Shown piece by piece: positions 22,390 through 31,089 of a DNA stretch of 38,437 bases (position 1 is its first letter; every line of letters starts with the position of its first letter). The DNA is taken from contig JAPPAR010000029.1 of NCBI GenBank assembly GCA_026705445.1, forward strand, positions 1 to 38,437, read 5' to 3'. The notes below the pieces were generated by a model. The model was not told the DNA's origin. It saw nothing but the letters and a program-made list of their open reading frames with translations, and did not search any database. Position numbers and translations under genes: made by a program. The DNA is from Candidatus Dadabacteria bacterium. GTDB lineage: Bacteria; Desulfobacterota_D; UBA1144; Nemesobacterales; Nemesobacteraceae.

Positions 22390-24099
22390 ATGACTCAGGA
22401 TAATGGTATTACGGATTCTAATGAGAAAAGCTTTGAGGAGTTACTTGATGAAAGTATGGAATCGCGCTTGAGCGAGCCCGAGAACGGGGAAATAGCGAAA
22501 GGAAGGGTCATAAGGGTTGATTCTGACGCTGTTTTCATAGACCTCGGGTTTAAGTTCGAGTGCATAGTTCCCATAAACCAATTTCTAAACAAAGACGGCG
22601 AATATGAAGTCTCGGTGGGCTCGGAGATAGAGGTTCTGGTCGAAAGACCTAATCCGAACACCGTCAGGGCTTCCAAACAAAAAGCAGACCAGATCAGAGA
22701 AAAAAGGGCGATCGAGGAGAAGTTCAAGAACAAAGAACCGGTCGTCACCAAGATTCTAAACAGAGTTAAGGGTGGTTTTAACTGCGATATAGGGCGGCAT
22801 ACCCCCTTCAAGGTATTTCTTCCCGGTTCCCAAGTCGGCCTGCGGCCGGTCGCGGATTTTGACGAGATGGTGGGCCAGACGATCGAAACCCGCATTATTC
22901 AGAACAACGATAACGGTATAGTGGTGTCGAGAAGGGTGATTCTCGAAGAAGAGAGGGAGGAGAAAAAGAAGGAGACGCTTGCCACCATATCGGAAGACCA
23001 GACTGTTTCCGGAAACGTGGTGAAGATAATTGACGCCGGCGCTTTCGTGGACATAGGGGGCATAGAGGGTTTTGTCCCGATAGGAGAGCTTTCCTGGGGG
23101 AGGGTAAGGCATCCGGGGGATGTCCTTAAGGAAGGCGAGGACATCCAGGTCAAGATTCTTCGCCTTGAGATCGAAAACGGGAAAATAACTCTCGGGGTGA
23201 AACAGACCACAGAGGACCCGTGGGAGAGCATACAGGAAAGATACCGAATCGGCGACAGAGTCAGGGGCAGGGTGGTCTTCGCGGCGGAATTCGGCGTGTT
23301 CGTCGAGCTTGAACCCGGGATAGAGGGACTTGTGCACGTAAGCGAACTTTCCTGGGTTAAGAATTTCCGTCATCCAAGCGAAGTAGTTTCAGTCGGAAGC
23401 GAAATAGAAGTTGCGGTTCTGGGAGTAAAGCCGAAGGAAAGAAGAATTTCGCTGAGCCTCAAGCAGATACAGGAAAACCCATGGGATGAGTTCAAGCGGA
23501 ACAATCCTCCTAACACAAGGGTTAGCGGAACCATAAGAAACGTTACGGAACTCGGGGTTTTTGTCGAAGTTGCCCCGGACATGGTCGGGCTCGTGCGTCC
23601 GGAAAATCTGAGGTGGGAGGGGGAAGTCAGCCCCCTTGAAGTTTTCTCAAACGAAGACCTGGGAAAGGAAATAGAGCTTATTGTGCTGAATGTCATCCCG
23701 AGGCAGAGAAAAATCGGGCTTGGAGTCAAGCAGCTCACCCCGGATCCGTGGAACAAGGTGCTTCGGGACTACAAGGTGAACGAGACCGTGGTCACCTCCA
23801 AGATAGAGGAAATTCTCGAAAGCGGCGTCACCGTGGCGCTTGCCGACAACGTAACGGGATTTTACGCCATCCGCGAATTTCAGGAAGATGAGTTCAGCAA
23901 GGAATCCATTAAGGTTGGAGACGAGATAAGCGGCCTAGTCACAGGTTTTAACAAGCCCAAGCATCAGGTGAATCTCAGCCGCAGAAGGCTTGAGAAGAAA
24001 CAGGAAAAAGACACGATGAGAGACTTTGTGTCTTCCCAGCAGGAAAGTTCCTCCAAGCTCGGGGACATCCTGAACGAAAAGCTCAAGGCCCTTGACTGA
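22390..24099 (+). CDS. rpsA: 30S ribosomal protein S1
   Basis: The protein binds mRNA on the small subunit and helps initiation on structured or weak-SD messages. Six S1 repeats are readable at about residues 34-98, 115-183, 204-271, 288-358, 375-446 and 463-532. Repeats three and four carry the sharpest motifs (GAFVDIGGIEGFVPIGELSW and GVFVELEPGIEGLVHVSELSW, each followed by G..I.VKILRLE or VAVLGVKPKERRISLSLKQ). At 569 aa it is slightly longer than E. coli S1 (557). It lies downstream of cmk and 11 bp upstream of sppA. If leaderless messages are common in this species, S1's role in them would be of interest. Confidence 0.95.
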   Translation: MTQDNGITDSNEKSFEELLDESMESRLSEPENGEIAKGRVIRVDSDAVFIDLGFKFECIVPINQFLNKDGEYEVSVGSEIEVLVERPNPNTVRASKQKADQIREKRAIEEKFKNKEPVVTKILNRVKGGFNCDIGRHTPFKVFLPGSQVGLRPVADFDEMVGQTIETRIIQNNDNGIVVSRRVILEEEREEKKKETLATISEDQTVSGNVVKIIDAGAFVDIGGIEGFVPIGELSWGRVRHPGDVLKEGEDIQVKILRLEIENGKITLGVKQTTEDPWESIQERYRIGDRVRGRVVFAAEFGVFVELEPGIEGLVHVSELSWVKNFRHPSEVVSVGSEIEVAVLGVKPKERRISLSLKQIQENPWDEFKRNNPPNTRVSGTIRNVTELGVFVEVAPDMVGLVRPENLRWEGEVSPLEVFSNEDLGKEIELIVLNVIPRQRKIGLGVKQLTPDPWNKVLRDYKVNETVVTSKIEEILESGVTVALADNVTGFYAIREFQEDEFSKESIKVGDEISGLVTGFNKPKHQVNLSRRRLEKKQEKDTMRDFVSSQQESSSKLGDILNEKLKALD

Positions 24100-24110
24100 G
24101 GGGTGGCGAA

Positions 24111-25010
24111 GTGAGAGTCCCCGACCTGAATTTCTTTCTTAAGACCTTTCTCTCGCTTCTGGTCATCTTCCTTATCGGTTTCGCGGGAATCCTCATAGGA
24201 GTGCTGATCTCCGATGATGGCCAGAACCCCCGCGGGGACGGAGTGGCGGTGGTAAACATCGACGGCATAATAATCGACTCCGACCCCTATATTAAAAGCA
24301 TAAGAAAAATACGCGAGACCGATTCCGTAAAGGCTGTCGTGATAAGGGTAAATTCCCCGGGAGGATCAGTCGCGGCCTCTCAGGAGGTATACGAGGAACT
24401 CAGAAGCCTGGGCGAAGCAATGCCGGTTGTGGCCAGCATGGGAACGGTTGCCGCCTCGGGAGGGTACTATATCGCCTGCGCGGCGGCCACGATTTATGCC
24501 AATCCCGGCACCGTGACCGGGAGCATCGGCGTGATAGCGCAGTTCGCAAGCTACGAGCAGCTGCTTAAGTGGACGAAGGTGGAAGTCGAGGTGATAAAGA
24601 GCGGGGAGTTTAAGGATCTTGGTTCGCCGCTTCGCAAAATGCCCGAGGCGCAGAAGGCTTACCTGCAGACTCTCATAGACGGCGCCCACTCCCAGTTCAA
24701 GGGCATGATTTCCGAAAGAAGGAACCTGCCCCCGGCGAAAGTCGCTTCGCTTTCTGACGGAAAGATATTCATCGGAAGCCAGGCGAGGGAACTCGGCCTG
24801 ATTGACCGCATCGGGACTCTTGAGGCCGCGATTGCCGAGGCGAGGAAGCTAGGGGATCTAGATGAGGATTCGTGGATCAGGGAGTATCCCATGAAGAAAA
24901 AAACGCTGCTTGATTTCGTTTTCCCCGAAACTCTTTCTGAACGCGTGACTTTTGTCTCTCCCGTGAGAACCGGGTTTGGTCTCTACTACATAGCCGACGT
25001 GGTTTACTAA
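24111..25010 (+). CDS. sppA: Signal peptide peptidase SppA (short, 36K type)
   Basis: SppA is an inner-membrane serine protease that degrades cleaved signal peptides. An N-terminal anchor (residues about 9-34) is followed by the S49 domain. GTVAASGGYY holds the nucleophile Ser116, and IKSGEFKDLGSP holds the general-base lysine. By spacing to B. subtilis SppA (52 residues after Ser) this is Lys168, the second lysine of the motif. The oxyanion region is VIRVNSPGGSV. The 299-aa length fits the single-domain type rather than the 67K E. coli form. The GTG start is 11 bp after rpsA, with AGGGG upstream, indicating cotranscription. It sits where ihfB lies in the enterobacterial operon. Confidence 0.93.
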   Translation: MRVPDLNFFLKTFLSLLVIFLIGFAGILIGVLISDDGQNPRGDGVAVVNIDGIIIDSDPYIKSIRKIRETDSVKAVVIRVNSPGGSVAASQEVYEELRSLGEAMPVVASMGTVAASGGYYIACAAATIYANPGTVTGSIGVIAQFASYEQLLKWTKVEVEVIKSGEFKDLGSPLRKMPEAQKAYLQTLIDGAHSQFKGMISERRNLPPAKVASLSDGKIFIGSQARELGLIDRIGTLEAAIAEARKLGDLDEDSWIREYPMKKKTLLDFVFPETLSERVTFVSPVRTGFGLYYIADVVY

Positions 25011-25164
25011 CCGAAGTTCCCCCTTATTCCGTATCAATCTTCGTCTTGCAGTACCTGTGCGGCGGCTTGATTTGGCTGGTATTTTCTCCAAAAACCGATA
25101 TTCTACAATACAGTACCGCTTGGCGGGTCGCACTGGTTTGGCGAAACCGTTTTTCAAACAACCG

Positions 25165-25530
25165 ATGAAACACGTAAAAAGATTTTTTCTTCTGATTATA
25201 TGCTGTTTTGTAGCCGTTTTCTTTATTCAGAACCTCGAGATAGCCACGCAGGTGTTCAGAGTCGAGCTGGGTTTTTTCTCTTTTAAGAATACGTGGGCGG
25301 TTTACAATGCCGGGATAATAGGAGCTTCGTTTCTTCTCGGCGCGTTCGTTTTTTTCCTGCTGACTTTTGCAAGAGGCCATTCCGTAAAGTCCGAATTGAA
25401 GCGGAGCAGGGAAACCGTGAAAGATCTCGAGGAAAAAGTCGGGAAGCTAGAGGTGGAGCTTCTGCAGAACAAGCCCGCCGGCTATCAGGAACGGCCTTCT
25501 TCCCATGATGTGTTCAAGACGCCGAAATGA
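25165..25530 (+). CDS. LapA-family (DUF1049) inner-membrane protein
   Basis: The 121-aa protein has two hydrophobic segments (residues about 5-23, FFLLIICCFVAVFFIQN, and about 42-70, GIIGASFLLGAFVFFLLTF) followed by a coiled-coil tail (ELKRSRETVKDLEEKVGKLEVELLQ). FIQNLEIATQVF is the usual LapA motif. In E. coli LapA works with LapB/FtsH to control LpxC and so LPS synthesis. No lapB is in the window. The frame is open back to 25057, but the ATG at 25165 (MKHVKRFF) gives the canonical start. Its last codon overlaps the lipA ATG (ATGA). Confidence 0.8.
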   Translation: MKHVKRFFLLIICCFVAVFFIQNLEIATQVFRVELGFFSFKNTWAVYNAGIIGASFLLGAFVFFLLTFARGHSVKSELKRSRETVKDLEEKVGKLEVELLQNKPAGYQERPSSHDVFKTPK

Positions 25531-26498
25531 AATCTGCCACTACTGAAACCCGGATGCCTGTTCGTACGGGGACCCGCAAAAAACCCGAATGGATAAAGGC
25601 AAAAATCCCAAGCGGTCCGAATTATACCAAGCTTAGGAGCTTGGTGCGCGAATTTGGCCTTCACACCGTGTGCGAGGAAGCGAAGTGCCCAAACATAGGG
25701 GAATGCTGGGGAGCCGGAACGCTCACTTTCATGATCCTGGGGGACGTCTGCACGAGAAGCTGCGGCTTCTGCCATGTGAAAACGGGAAGAGGCGGCGAAC
25801 TCGACTGGGAAGAGCCCGCCAGGGTGGCTGCGGCGGTCGCGGAGCTTCGGAAAAACAACGCGCGGGTTACACATGTAGTTATAACTTCGGTAAACAGGGA
25901 TGACAGAAACTACGAAAGCGCCTGCATTTTCGCACAGACCGTGAACGAGGTAAAAAAGACATCCCCGGGGGTAAAGATCGAAGTTCTGATCCCGGATTTC
26001 AAGGGGGAACACGAGGCGATTCACAAAGTGATAGCGTCATCTCCCGACGTTTTGAATCATAATATTGAAACCGTTCCGAGACTCTACTCGCTTCCCCAGA
26101 AAACTCAGTCGGGAAGAACGAGGTCCGTGAGGCCGCAGGCGGTCTACGGCAGATCTCTTGAACTTCTTTCGCTGTCCGCGAAGACGGGAAGGCCCGGGAT
26201 GCTTACCAAATCAGGCATTATGGTCGGTCTTGGGGAGAGTTTCGAAGAAATCGTCGAAACGCTTAAGGATCTCAAGAGCGCCGGTTGCGACATAGTTACC
26301 ATAGGACAGTATCTGCAGCCCACTATCGACCATATACCGGTATCAAGGTTCTATCATCCCGTCGAATTCGAATCTCTTAAAGACTACGGGCAGAAAATAA
26401 TCGGTATCCCGCACGTGGAAGCGGGACCGCTCGTCAGAAGTTCTTACCACGCGGAAAAACAGGTTCTTCAACTCTCCGACGCAATGACCGGGACGTAA
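25527..26498 (+). CDS. lipA: Lipoyl synthase LipA
   Basis: LipA is a radical-SAM enzyme that inserts two sulfurs into protein-bound octanoyl groups. Both clusters are visible: the auxiliary [4Fe-4S] motif CEEAKCPNIGECW (C49, C54, C60) and the radical-SAM CTRSCGFC (C75, C79, C82). The C-terminal R-S-S-Y-H-A region contributes the conserved serine ligand. GLGE, QPTIDHIPVSRFYHP and GPLVRSSYHAEKQ are also typical. The 323-aa length is normal. The first ATG overlaps the lapA stop (ATGA); Met10 is an alternative start. lipB is not present nearby. Confidence 0.96.
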   Translation: MKSATTETRMPVRTGTRKKPEWIKAKIPSGPNYTKLRSLVREFGLHTVCEEAKCPNIGECWGAGTLTFMILGDVCTRSCGFCHVKTGRGGELDWEEPARVAAAVAELRKNNARVTHVVITSVNRDDRNYESACIFAQTVNEVKKTSPGVKIEVLIPDFKGEHEAIHKVIASSPDVLNHNIETVPRLYSLPQKTQSGRTRSVRPQAVYGRSLELLSLSAKTGRPGMLTKSGIMVGLGESFEEIVETLKDLKSAGCDIVTIGQYLQPTIDHIPVSRFYHPVEFESLKDYGQKIIGIPHVEAGPLVRSSYHAEKQVLQLSDAMTGT

Positions 26499-26591
26499 AA
26501 GCGGACATTCTCAAAAGATGAACCGGCTGCGACTCGAAATTACACTTAAAAACAGGATGGGGCGTTTTAACGCCGGCTAAGATTTCTATTC

Positions 26592-27713
26592 TCAGTTAAA
26601 AAGCCTTTTAAACTCTTCTGCGATTGCTTCCAGCTTGTCCTCGGAAACCTCGTACTCATCTGAAATTCTTTTTATTTCCTGGGAGGATATCCGAAGTCCC
26701 GTGGGTTTCTCCGCAACGGGTTCCCGTTTCTCCCTGTCGATGAGAAGTTTGGCCACGTCCCACCTTGAGTAATGGCCCAGGGAGTCGAACACAGCTTTTA
26801 CCGCCTTTATCTGGTTTGCGTAGCAGTCGGCGTAGAGTATCGCGTCTTTTTCGAAGTGGGGTTCAAAAAGATATCTGCCGGCTGGGTTGACGATGGAGCT
26901 TCCTCCTCGAGCCCAGTCGTAATTCATGTGGTTACCGTCGCGCACATAGTGCCATCTTTCCGGGAAATCATCGTCGTCAAGATAACCGCAGGCGCTTAGC
27001 ACGAACGCTCCCGATTCAAATGCGTGAACCCTTATGAGCGCCTGTACCGTGCACCCCGCTCCGGGATCTTCCGTTTCGGCGGCAAGCAGCTTGTCGTCTC
27101 CTCTTCTCCAGTTTCCCGGCCACACCGCCACGTGGAAGTCCTGTCCGCTGTGAACCATCGCGGCCCTTACGAGAACCATGTGATTCTCCCAGCAAACAAG
27201 TCCCCCTATTCTTCCTATGTCGGTGTCGTAGGTGGTTATGTCGCTTCCGTCTCCCTGGCCCCAGTAGACTCTCTCGGTGTAGGTGGGCATGAGCTTTCTG
27301 TGCTTGCCGAGGACCTTGCCTTCTCGCGATATGAAAAGAAGGGAGTTGTAAACGGTGCGGCTTCCCTTGCGGTCGTCAAGCTCGTTGCAGCCTATTACCA
27401 CGTGAGCGTCAGCTGCCCGGGCGGCCTCTGCGAGCATCTCGGTGTCGTCTCCGGGAATCACTATGGAGTTATCCTGAAGCGCGATCATGAAATCCGTCCA
27501 GTCGTGGGGCGGGGTTTCGTAGCCGACTGTGTAGTAGGCCGGGTACCCTGGTATGAATGCCTCGGGGAATGCGATAAGTTCCGCTCCGTTATCTCCCGCT
27601 TCCCTTATCACGCGGCAGGCCTTCTCAAGTGTCCGTTCCTTGTCCATGAACACGGGAGCTGTCTGGGCAACCGCAACTTTTACTTTTTCCCTGCCGCCTA
27701 GAACTTTTCTCAT
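26592..27713 (-). CDS. Nitrilase (carbon-nitrogen hydrolase superfamily)
   Basis: The Glu-Lys-Cys triad is intact: E51 in IAFPEAFIPGYP, K140 in KHRKLMPTYTER, and C174 in GGLVCWENHM. The CWENHM context and PTYTERVYWGQGDGS are typical of true nitrilases that hydrolyse nitriles to the acid and ammonia, as opposed to amidases. The 373-aa length, with a C-terminal extension beyond the about 300-aa core, also fits branch 1 nitrilases. Substrate preference (aliphatic, aromatic or cyanide) cannot be set from sequence. It lies 22 bp behind the small acidic protein gene and is probably cotranscribed with it. It converges on lipA with a 93-bp gap. Confidence 0.9.
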   Translation of the reverse strand: MRKVLGGREKVKVAVAQTAPVFMDKERTLEKACRVIREAGDNGAELIAFPEAFIPGYPAYYTVGYETPPHDWTDFMIALQDNSIVIPGDDTEMLAEAARAADAHVVIGCNELDDRKGSRTVYNSLLFISREGKVLGKHRKLMPTYTERVYWGQGDGSDITTYDTDIGRIGGLVCWENHMVLVRAAMVHSGQDFHVAVWPGNWRRGDDKLLAAETEDPGAGCTVQALIRVHAFESGAFVLSACGYLDDDDFPERWHYVRDGNHMNYDWARGGSSIVNPAGRYLFEPHFEKDAILYADCYANQIKAVKAVFDSLGHYSRWDVAKLLIDREKREPVAEKPTGLRISSQEIKRISDEYEVSEDKLEAIAEEFKRLFN

Positions 27714-27735
27714 GAGCCTCGGGCCGCAGGCGTAC

Positions 27736-28137
27736 TCAGGTTATTATCCTGCTTCCGCCCTGGGGTTCCCCTCCGCTTTGTCTCTGCTGGTTCTGCTTGG
27801 CTCTGGCGTAGACAAGAGCGAAGAACTTCTCCTTGAAGTCATTATCGAAAGCGCACACCCCGGGGATTATGTATCCCATAAGCGCTATCTGGAGAAAGTA
27901 TTCGGTGTTTGCCTTGAGAAAGGACTCGTTTATCTCGCCGCCGTACGCCTGTGCGAAATTCTGGTATATCTGGTTTCCGAGCTCGGTCGCTATCTCTACG
28001 ACGCTTTTTGACTGGCCGGACTCCTGATGGGCCGCTACTCCGAGGTTAAAGGCCATGTTTATGGAGTTCATGAAATTGTCTTCTACTGCTCCTTCCGACC
28101 CTGTTTCCTCTTGCGGCTTTGTGTCTTCTTCTGACAT
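27736..28137 (-). CDS. Uncharacterised small acidic protein upstream of nitrilase
   Basis: I do not recognise this 133-aa product. The N-terminal about 22 residues are acidic and likely disordered. A helical core follows (MNSINMAFNLGVAAHQESGQ, then ELGNQIYQNFAQAYGGEINESFLKANTEYFLQIALMGYIIPGVCAF), and the C-terminus is Gln/Gly-rich. No signal peptide, clear membrane helix or catalytic motif is seen. GGGGGA stands 7 nt before the ATG, a good ribosome site, so it is a real gene. It shares a promoter region with the divergent cupin gene and lies directly upstream of the nitrilase on the same strand. Confidence 0.7.
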   Translation of the reverse strand: MSEEDTKPQEETGSEGAVEDNFMNSINMAFNLGVAAHQESGQSKSVVEIATELGNQIYQNFAQAYGGEINESFLKANTEYFLQIALMGYIIPGVCAFDNDFKEKFFALVYARAKQNQQRQSGGEPQGGSRIIT

Positions 28138-28154
28138 TTTAATATCCCCCGTTT

Positions 28155-28191
28155 TTGTATGGTGAAATTGTCCTGACGTATTATATTATAT
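28155..28191. promoter_or_regulatory. Divergent promoter region of the cupin and acidic-protein genes
   Basis: On plus, TTGTAT (28155-28160), an 18-bp spacer and TATTAT (28179-28184) could drive the cupin. The same AT-rich core contains overlapping TATAAT hexamers on the minus strand, suited to the acidic-protein/nitrilase unit. The two -10 regions overlap, so the promoters would compete. Confidence 0.4.
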
Positions 28192-28230
28192 GGCTACTTT
28201 GATTTTAACAATTTTGCTGGAGGAAAATCC

Positions 28231-28704
28231 ATGAAAGCCGATCACCTTATACAGAGACTCGGTCTGAAAAAGCTTCCCGGCGAGGGAGGATACTACAAAG
28301 AAACTTACAGAAGCGAGGAAATGGCCGGAGAAGACCGTAATCTTTCAACCGCTATTTACTACCTTATAACCTCAGAGGCGAATTCCAAGATGCACAGGGT
28401 GAATTCGGACGAGATTTTCCATTTTTACTTCGGTGATCCCGTCCAGATGCTGCTTCTCTATCCTACGGGAGAATCGAGGATAGTGTTCATGGGAGATAAT
28501 CTTCCCTCCGGCCAGAGAACTCAGCTTGTGATTCCAAAGGGAACCTGGCAGGGCGCGATGGTGGTGGAGGGAGAGTACGGATACGCTTTTATGGGAACTA
28601 CGATGGCCCCCGGGTTTGAGTTTGAGGATTTCGAACTGGGCGCGCAGGAGAGCCTTCTGCTGAGATTTCCCCAGCACGAAACCCTGATACGGGAGCTTAC
28701 GTAA
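28231..28704 (+). CDS. Cupin_5 (DUF985) family protein
   Basis: The 157-aa protein matches the DUF985/cupin_5 family. Seen are LGLKKLPGEGGYYKETYRS, TAIYYLITSEANSKMHRVNSDEIFHFYFGDPVQ (metal-type histidines and glutamate of a cupin barrel), LVIPKGTWQGAMV, and GYAFMGTTMAPGFEFEDFELG near the end. Family members are small metal-binding or sugar-isomerase-like barrels of unclear function. GGAGG lies 7 nt before the ATG. The DCC gene begins 34 bp downstream on the same strand and may be cotranscribed. Confidence 0.92.
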   Translation: MKADHLIQRLGLKKLPGEGGYYKETYRSEEMAGEDRNLSTAIYYLITSEANSKMHRVNSDEIFHFYFGDPVQMLLLYPTGESRIVFMGDNLPSGQRTQLVIPKGTWQGAMVVEGEYGYAFMGTTMAPGFEFEDFELGAQESLLLRFPQHETLIRELT

Positions 28705-28738
28705 ACGGGAGATAGAGATTCCAGGATCAGAAAAACCT

Positions 28739-29122
28739 GTGATTTTTTTTGACGGCGTGTGCGGGTTCTGCAACAGGTTCGTCGATTTCGTAATGTGGGC
28801 GGATGTACGCCGGGAAATATTCTTTTCCCCCGTGCAGGGAGAGACGGCCGTTGAGTTCTCTCTGTATCAGGACGAACCCCCGCGCGATTGGAAGATGGCC
28901 TACGCTGATGAAGAAGGAGTTTACGAGGGAGCTGACGCGGTTTTGCTGGTACTTAAGAGACTTGGAGGTCTCTGGACACTTCCCGCGCTTCTGATATATG
29001 TCCCCCGGCCTGTAAAAGACTATCTCTACGGGATCGTATCGAGAAACCGCTACAGTATTTTCGGAAAAAGGGATGCATGCCGGGTACCGTCCCCTGAGGA
29101 GAGGGAAAGGTTTTTGCCCTAG
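28739..29122 (+). CDS. DCC-family (DUF393) thiol-disulfide oxidoreductase-like protein
   Basis: The family signature DGVCGFCN (D5, C8, C11) lies at the very N-terminus, giving a thioredoxin-like C-x-x-C, and the rest (FFSPVQGETA, YADEEGVYEGADAVLLVLKRLGG, YGIVSRNRYSIFGKRDACRVP) is typical of DUF393. The GTG at 28739 falls at the Val of the usual KPVIFFDG opening, and the frame stays open upstream with IEIPGSEKP. The true start may therefore be a few codons earlier; GGGAG at 28707-28711 stands 6 nt before an in-frame ATT. The substrate is unknown. Its 3' end is repeated in degenerate form near 31211. Confidence 0.85.
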   Translation: MIFFDGVCGFCNRFVDFVMWADVRREIFFSPVQGETAVEFSLYQDEPPRDWKMAYADEEGVYEGADAVLLVLKRLGGLWTLPALLIYVPRPVKDYLYGIVSRNRYSIFGKRDACRVPSPEERERFLP

Positions 29123-29133
29123 GCGCTTTTTTG
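29094..29133 (+). repeat. 3' end of the DCC gene: left copy of an att-like direct repeat
   Basis: The 40 bases from CTGAGGAGAGGG to GCGCTTTTTTG end the DCC gene and recur, at roughly 85% identity with small gaps, at 31211-31249. The segment between the copies carries only the AlbA_2/GHKL gene and its flanking repeats. Confidence 0.6.
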
Positions 29134-29257
29134 TATATACTCATTGCGTATTGGAATCCTCCGCGTGGGAGCATTGTTGAAGGACCTGCTACTGTGTTTA
29201 TAGTCCGGATACATCGTATGAAGCTGGCCGAATTGAGATACGGCAGCGGAAAAACCT

Positions 29258-29366
29258 CATTTTCCAGTCAAGTAAAAACTTGTTGCGCAACACGCTGATA
29301 TGCAAGACTTTTCCCGAATTCAGCTCTGAAAAAACATCTCCAGGTGATTTTCCAGTCAAGTAAAAA
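29258..29366 (+). repeat. 109-bp direct repeat, copy 1
   Basis: Identical to 31087-31195 apart from five substitutions over 109 bp. Each copy begins and ends with the same 20-mer, ATTTTCCAGTCAAGTAAAAA (29259-29278 and 29347-29366). It also holds the 12-bp palindrome TGTTGCGCAACA (29281-29292). It begins 14 bp beyond the stop codon of the AlbA_2 gene. Confidence 0.93.
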
Positions 29367-29380
29367 TTCCGATTGTTCTC

Positions 29381-30853
29381 TCATGATGAACTCGAGGCCC
29401 AAGACGGGACGTAGCGCATGAACTTGGGGCCGGCTTCCGCGTTCTCCGGTACAATCAAACCTTCGTCAACGGTATCTTTGATAATACGTGATATCATTGC
29501 CCTGTTATTGGTTTTAATGCCGAACCTTTCTCTCAGGGAGGAGTTGGTCATGCGTTCATTACTTACCCACTTGAGGCAGGCATGAAGGTAACAGGCGCGG
29601 ATTCGGTCGGATTTATCCATATCCGCCAGCTTTTTCCGCGAGAAAAGAATAGCTCGGGTAGCATCGGGCGGCGCGTCAAAAAGCGGAGCCGGCAACTGCG
29701 CGTGTTCGACTTCAAATACAACTTTGTCAATGCCGCTGCCCTGTTCCTCGCAGATTCCAAACTGCCTCATCAACGATGCCAGCGATTCGTTGCGGGACTG
29801 CGGAGGGGCATCAACAAAGCGATCGGTTGATATCAGCGGTTCTCCGGGATTTGCTATCTCAATGCGGTCATCGAATATTTCGACCTTCGGACCGGTTCCG
29901 GTGATTGAGAAATCCTGATGAATAAGGGCGTTCGCCACCAGCTCCCGCACGGCCAGATCCGGGAACATGCGTTCCGTATTCCTGATTCCCCCTTCAATGA
30001 TTTCATGTGAGGGAAGCAGCGCGTCTATATATTCCACAAGACCTCTAAATCCGGTCGCGTACCCCATGTCCCCGGTTCGGTCCCGGTCCGTTTCCCTACG
30101 GTTTGTGCCCTTGTACTTGATTACCCGAACAGTTTTCCGTTTGAGATCCGGAAAGTCGCTTAGGCTTCTGGCGAAAAGCAGCGCTCCCAGATTGGTTATG
30201 TTCCAACCCTCAATATCATGCTGGACAATCAGCCGACTGCTCTTTAGTTCGCTGAGTATGTTCGATCTGCCCTCGGGAATAGGCTTCTTCAGAAGGTCGA
30301 AATAGGCCGGGTAATCGAGCATCTGCAGAACGGTCTCATCATCAACCTGTTCCATCGCAGATAATCTTTCAAAAGGTCTTTCGCTGAATATTCTCCACAA
30401 CCTGCGGGCGCGTTCAGGTGATGACGTGAGCTGGCGCGTGACTTTATCAATGCGGATATATTCAACATTTTTGAAACTGACTGGATGACTGGTCGCCCTG
30501 CCAATTTCAAGTACCACAACTTTCTTTTCATCAATATTCACTGTTAGGAAACGGAACGGAACTTCGGGTTTAAGCATGGAAAGCAGCCAGTGCTGCAACG
30601 GCTGGTTCTTGGCTTTTGCTTTTCCGGGGTCAAAATTAGTGCCAAGAATTTCATGTGTACAGTTCTCGATTCCCCAGACGAGGTATCCGTGGGACTGGCC
30701 ATTGAGAGCGGCTCCGTTTGAGAGAGCCGATATATATTTCCCTATATCTTCAGGGTCGGCGGCATTGTGTTTGAATTCCACCCACTCCGTTTCAGAAGGC
30801 AAGTCGCACAATTTCCGCGCCAGCTTGGCAAGAGTTTCTTCAGAATAGCCCAT
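29381..30853 (-). CDS. AlbA_2 (Schlafen-like) domain protein with GHKL-type ATPase domain
   Basis: The N-terminal AlbA_2/Schlafen-type domain (about 1-150) shows ETEWVEFKHN, IGKYISALSNGAAL and GYLVWGIEN. This fold is nucleic-acid binding and sometimes nucleolytic. The middle and C-terminal part (about 200-400) is a GHKL/HATPase_c_4 module: VRELVANALIHQDFS (N-box), IEIANPGEP (G1-like) and FGICEEQGSGIDKV (G2-like). A final winged-helix segment (SLRERFGIKTNNRAMISRIIKD) follows. At 490 aa this is a common COG2865 architecture, formerly called transcriptional regulator or RecG-like; its role is unproven, and defence or regulation is likely. GAGG lies 9 nt before the ATG. It is the only gene inside a repeat-bounded segment. 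Confidence 0.85.
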   Translation of the reverse strand: MGYSEETLAKLARKLCDLPSETEWVEFKHNAADPEDIGKYISALSNGAALNGQSHGYLVWGIENCTHEILGTNFDPGKAKAKNQPLQHWLLSMLKPEVPFRFLTVNIDEKKVVVLEIGRATSHPVSFKNVEYIRIDKVTRQLTSSPERARRLWRIFSERPFERLSAMEQVDDETVLQMLDYPAYFDLLKKPIPEGRSNILSELKSSRLIVQHDIEGWNITNLGALLFARSLSDFPDLKRKTVRVIKYKGTNRRETDRDRTGDMGYATGFRGLVEYIDALLPSHEIIEGGIRNTERMFPDLAVRELVANALIHQDFSITGTGPKVEIFDDRIEIANPGEPLISTDRFVDAPPQSRNESLASLMRQFGICEEQGSGIDKVVFEVEHAQLPAPLFDAPPDATRAILFSRKKLADMDKSDRIRACYLHACLKWVSNERMTNSSLRERFGIKTNNRAMISRIIKDTVDEGLIVPENAEAGPKFMRYVPSWASSSS

Positions 30854-30951
30854 GTCGTATCCGCCTCAAAGATAGTCACAACCGCCCTTTCAGAAATCTG
30901 GTGTTAATAAACACATGCCGTTTCGCAAAAAAACTAGAAATTCTCGGCTTC

Positions 30952-31089
30952 TTACTCGGCGACTGATACCTCATTTAACAGATTATACAGTTTATCAGAG
31001 AATATGTAATGTCTGCGATTTTCCTGGAACCGCAATTTACAGTATTTCGAATAATTTGGATGTTCTCTGAATTCGCGGGGAAACTGCAT
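30952..31089 (-). CDS. Possible small ORF or gene fragment starting at the repeat edge
   Basis: The 45-codon ORF begins at the ATG formed by the end of the 20-mer (GACTGGAAAATG) and reads MQFPREFREHPNYSKYCKL, RFQENRRHYIFSDKLYNLL and so on to SVAE. The composition (aromatic, basic, helical ending) looks protein-like rather than random, and the same frame continues through the repeat upstream. I do not recognise it. It may be a fragment of a longer gene cut by the repeat, or a chance ORF. Confidence 0.25.
   Translation of the reverse strand: MQFPREFREHPNYSKYCKLRFQENRRHYIFSDKLYNLLNEVSVAE

Noticed and set aside
26561-26574. GGCGTTTTAACGCC dyad between lipA and the nitrilase
   Set aside because: Only a 5-bp usable stem with no following T-run on either strand; too weak to call a terminator.
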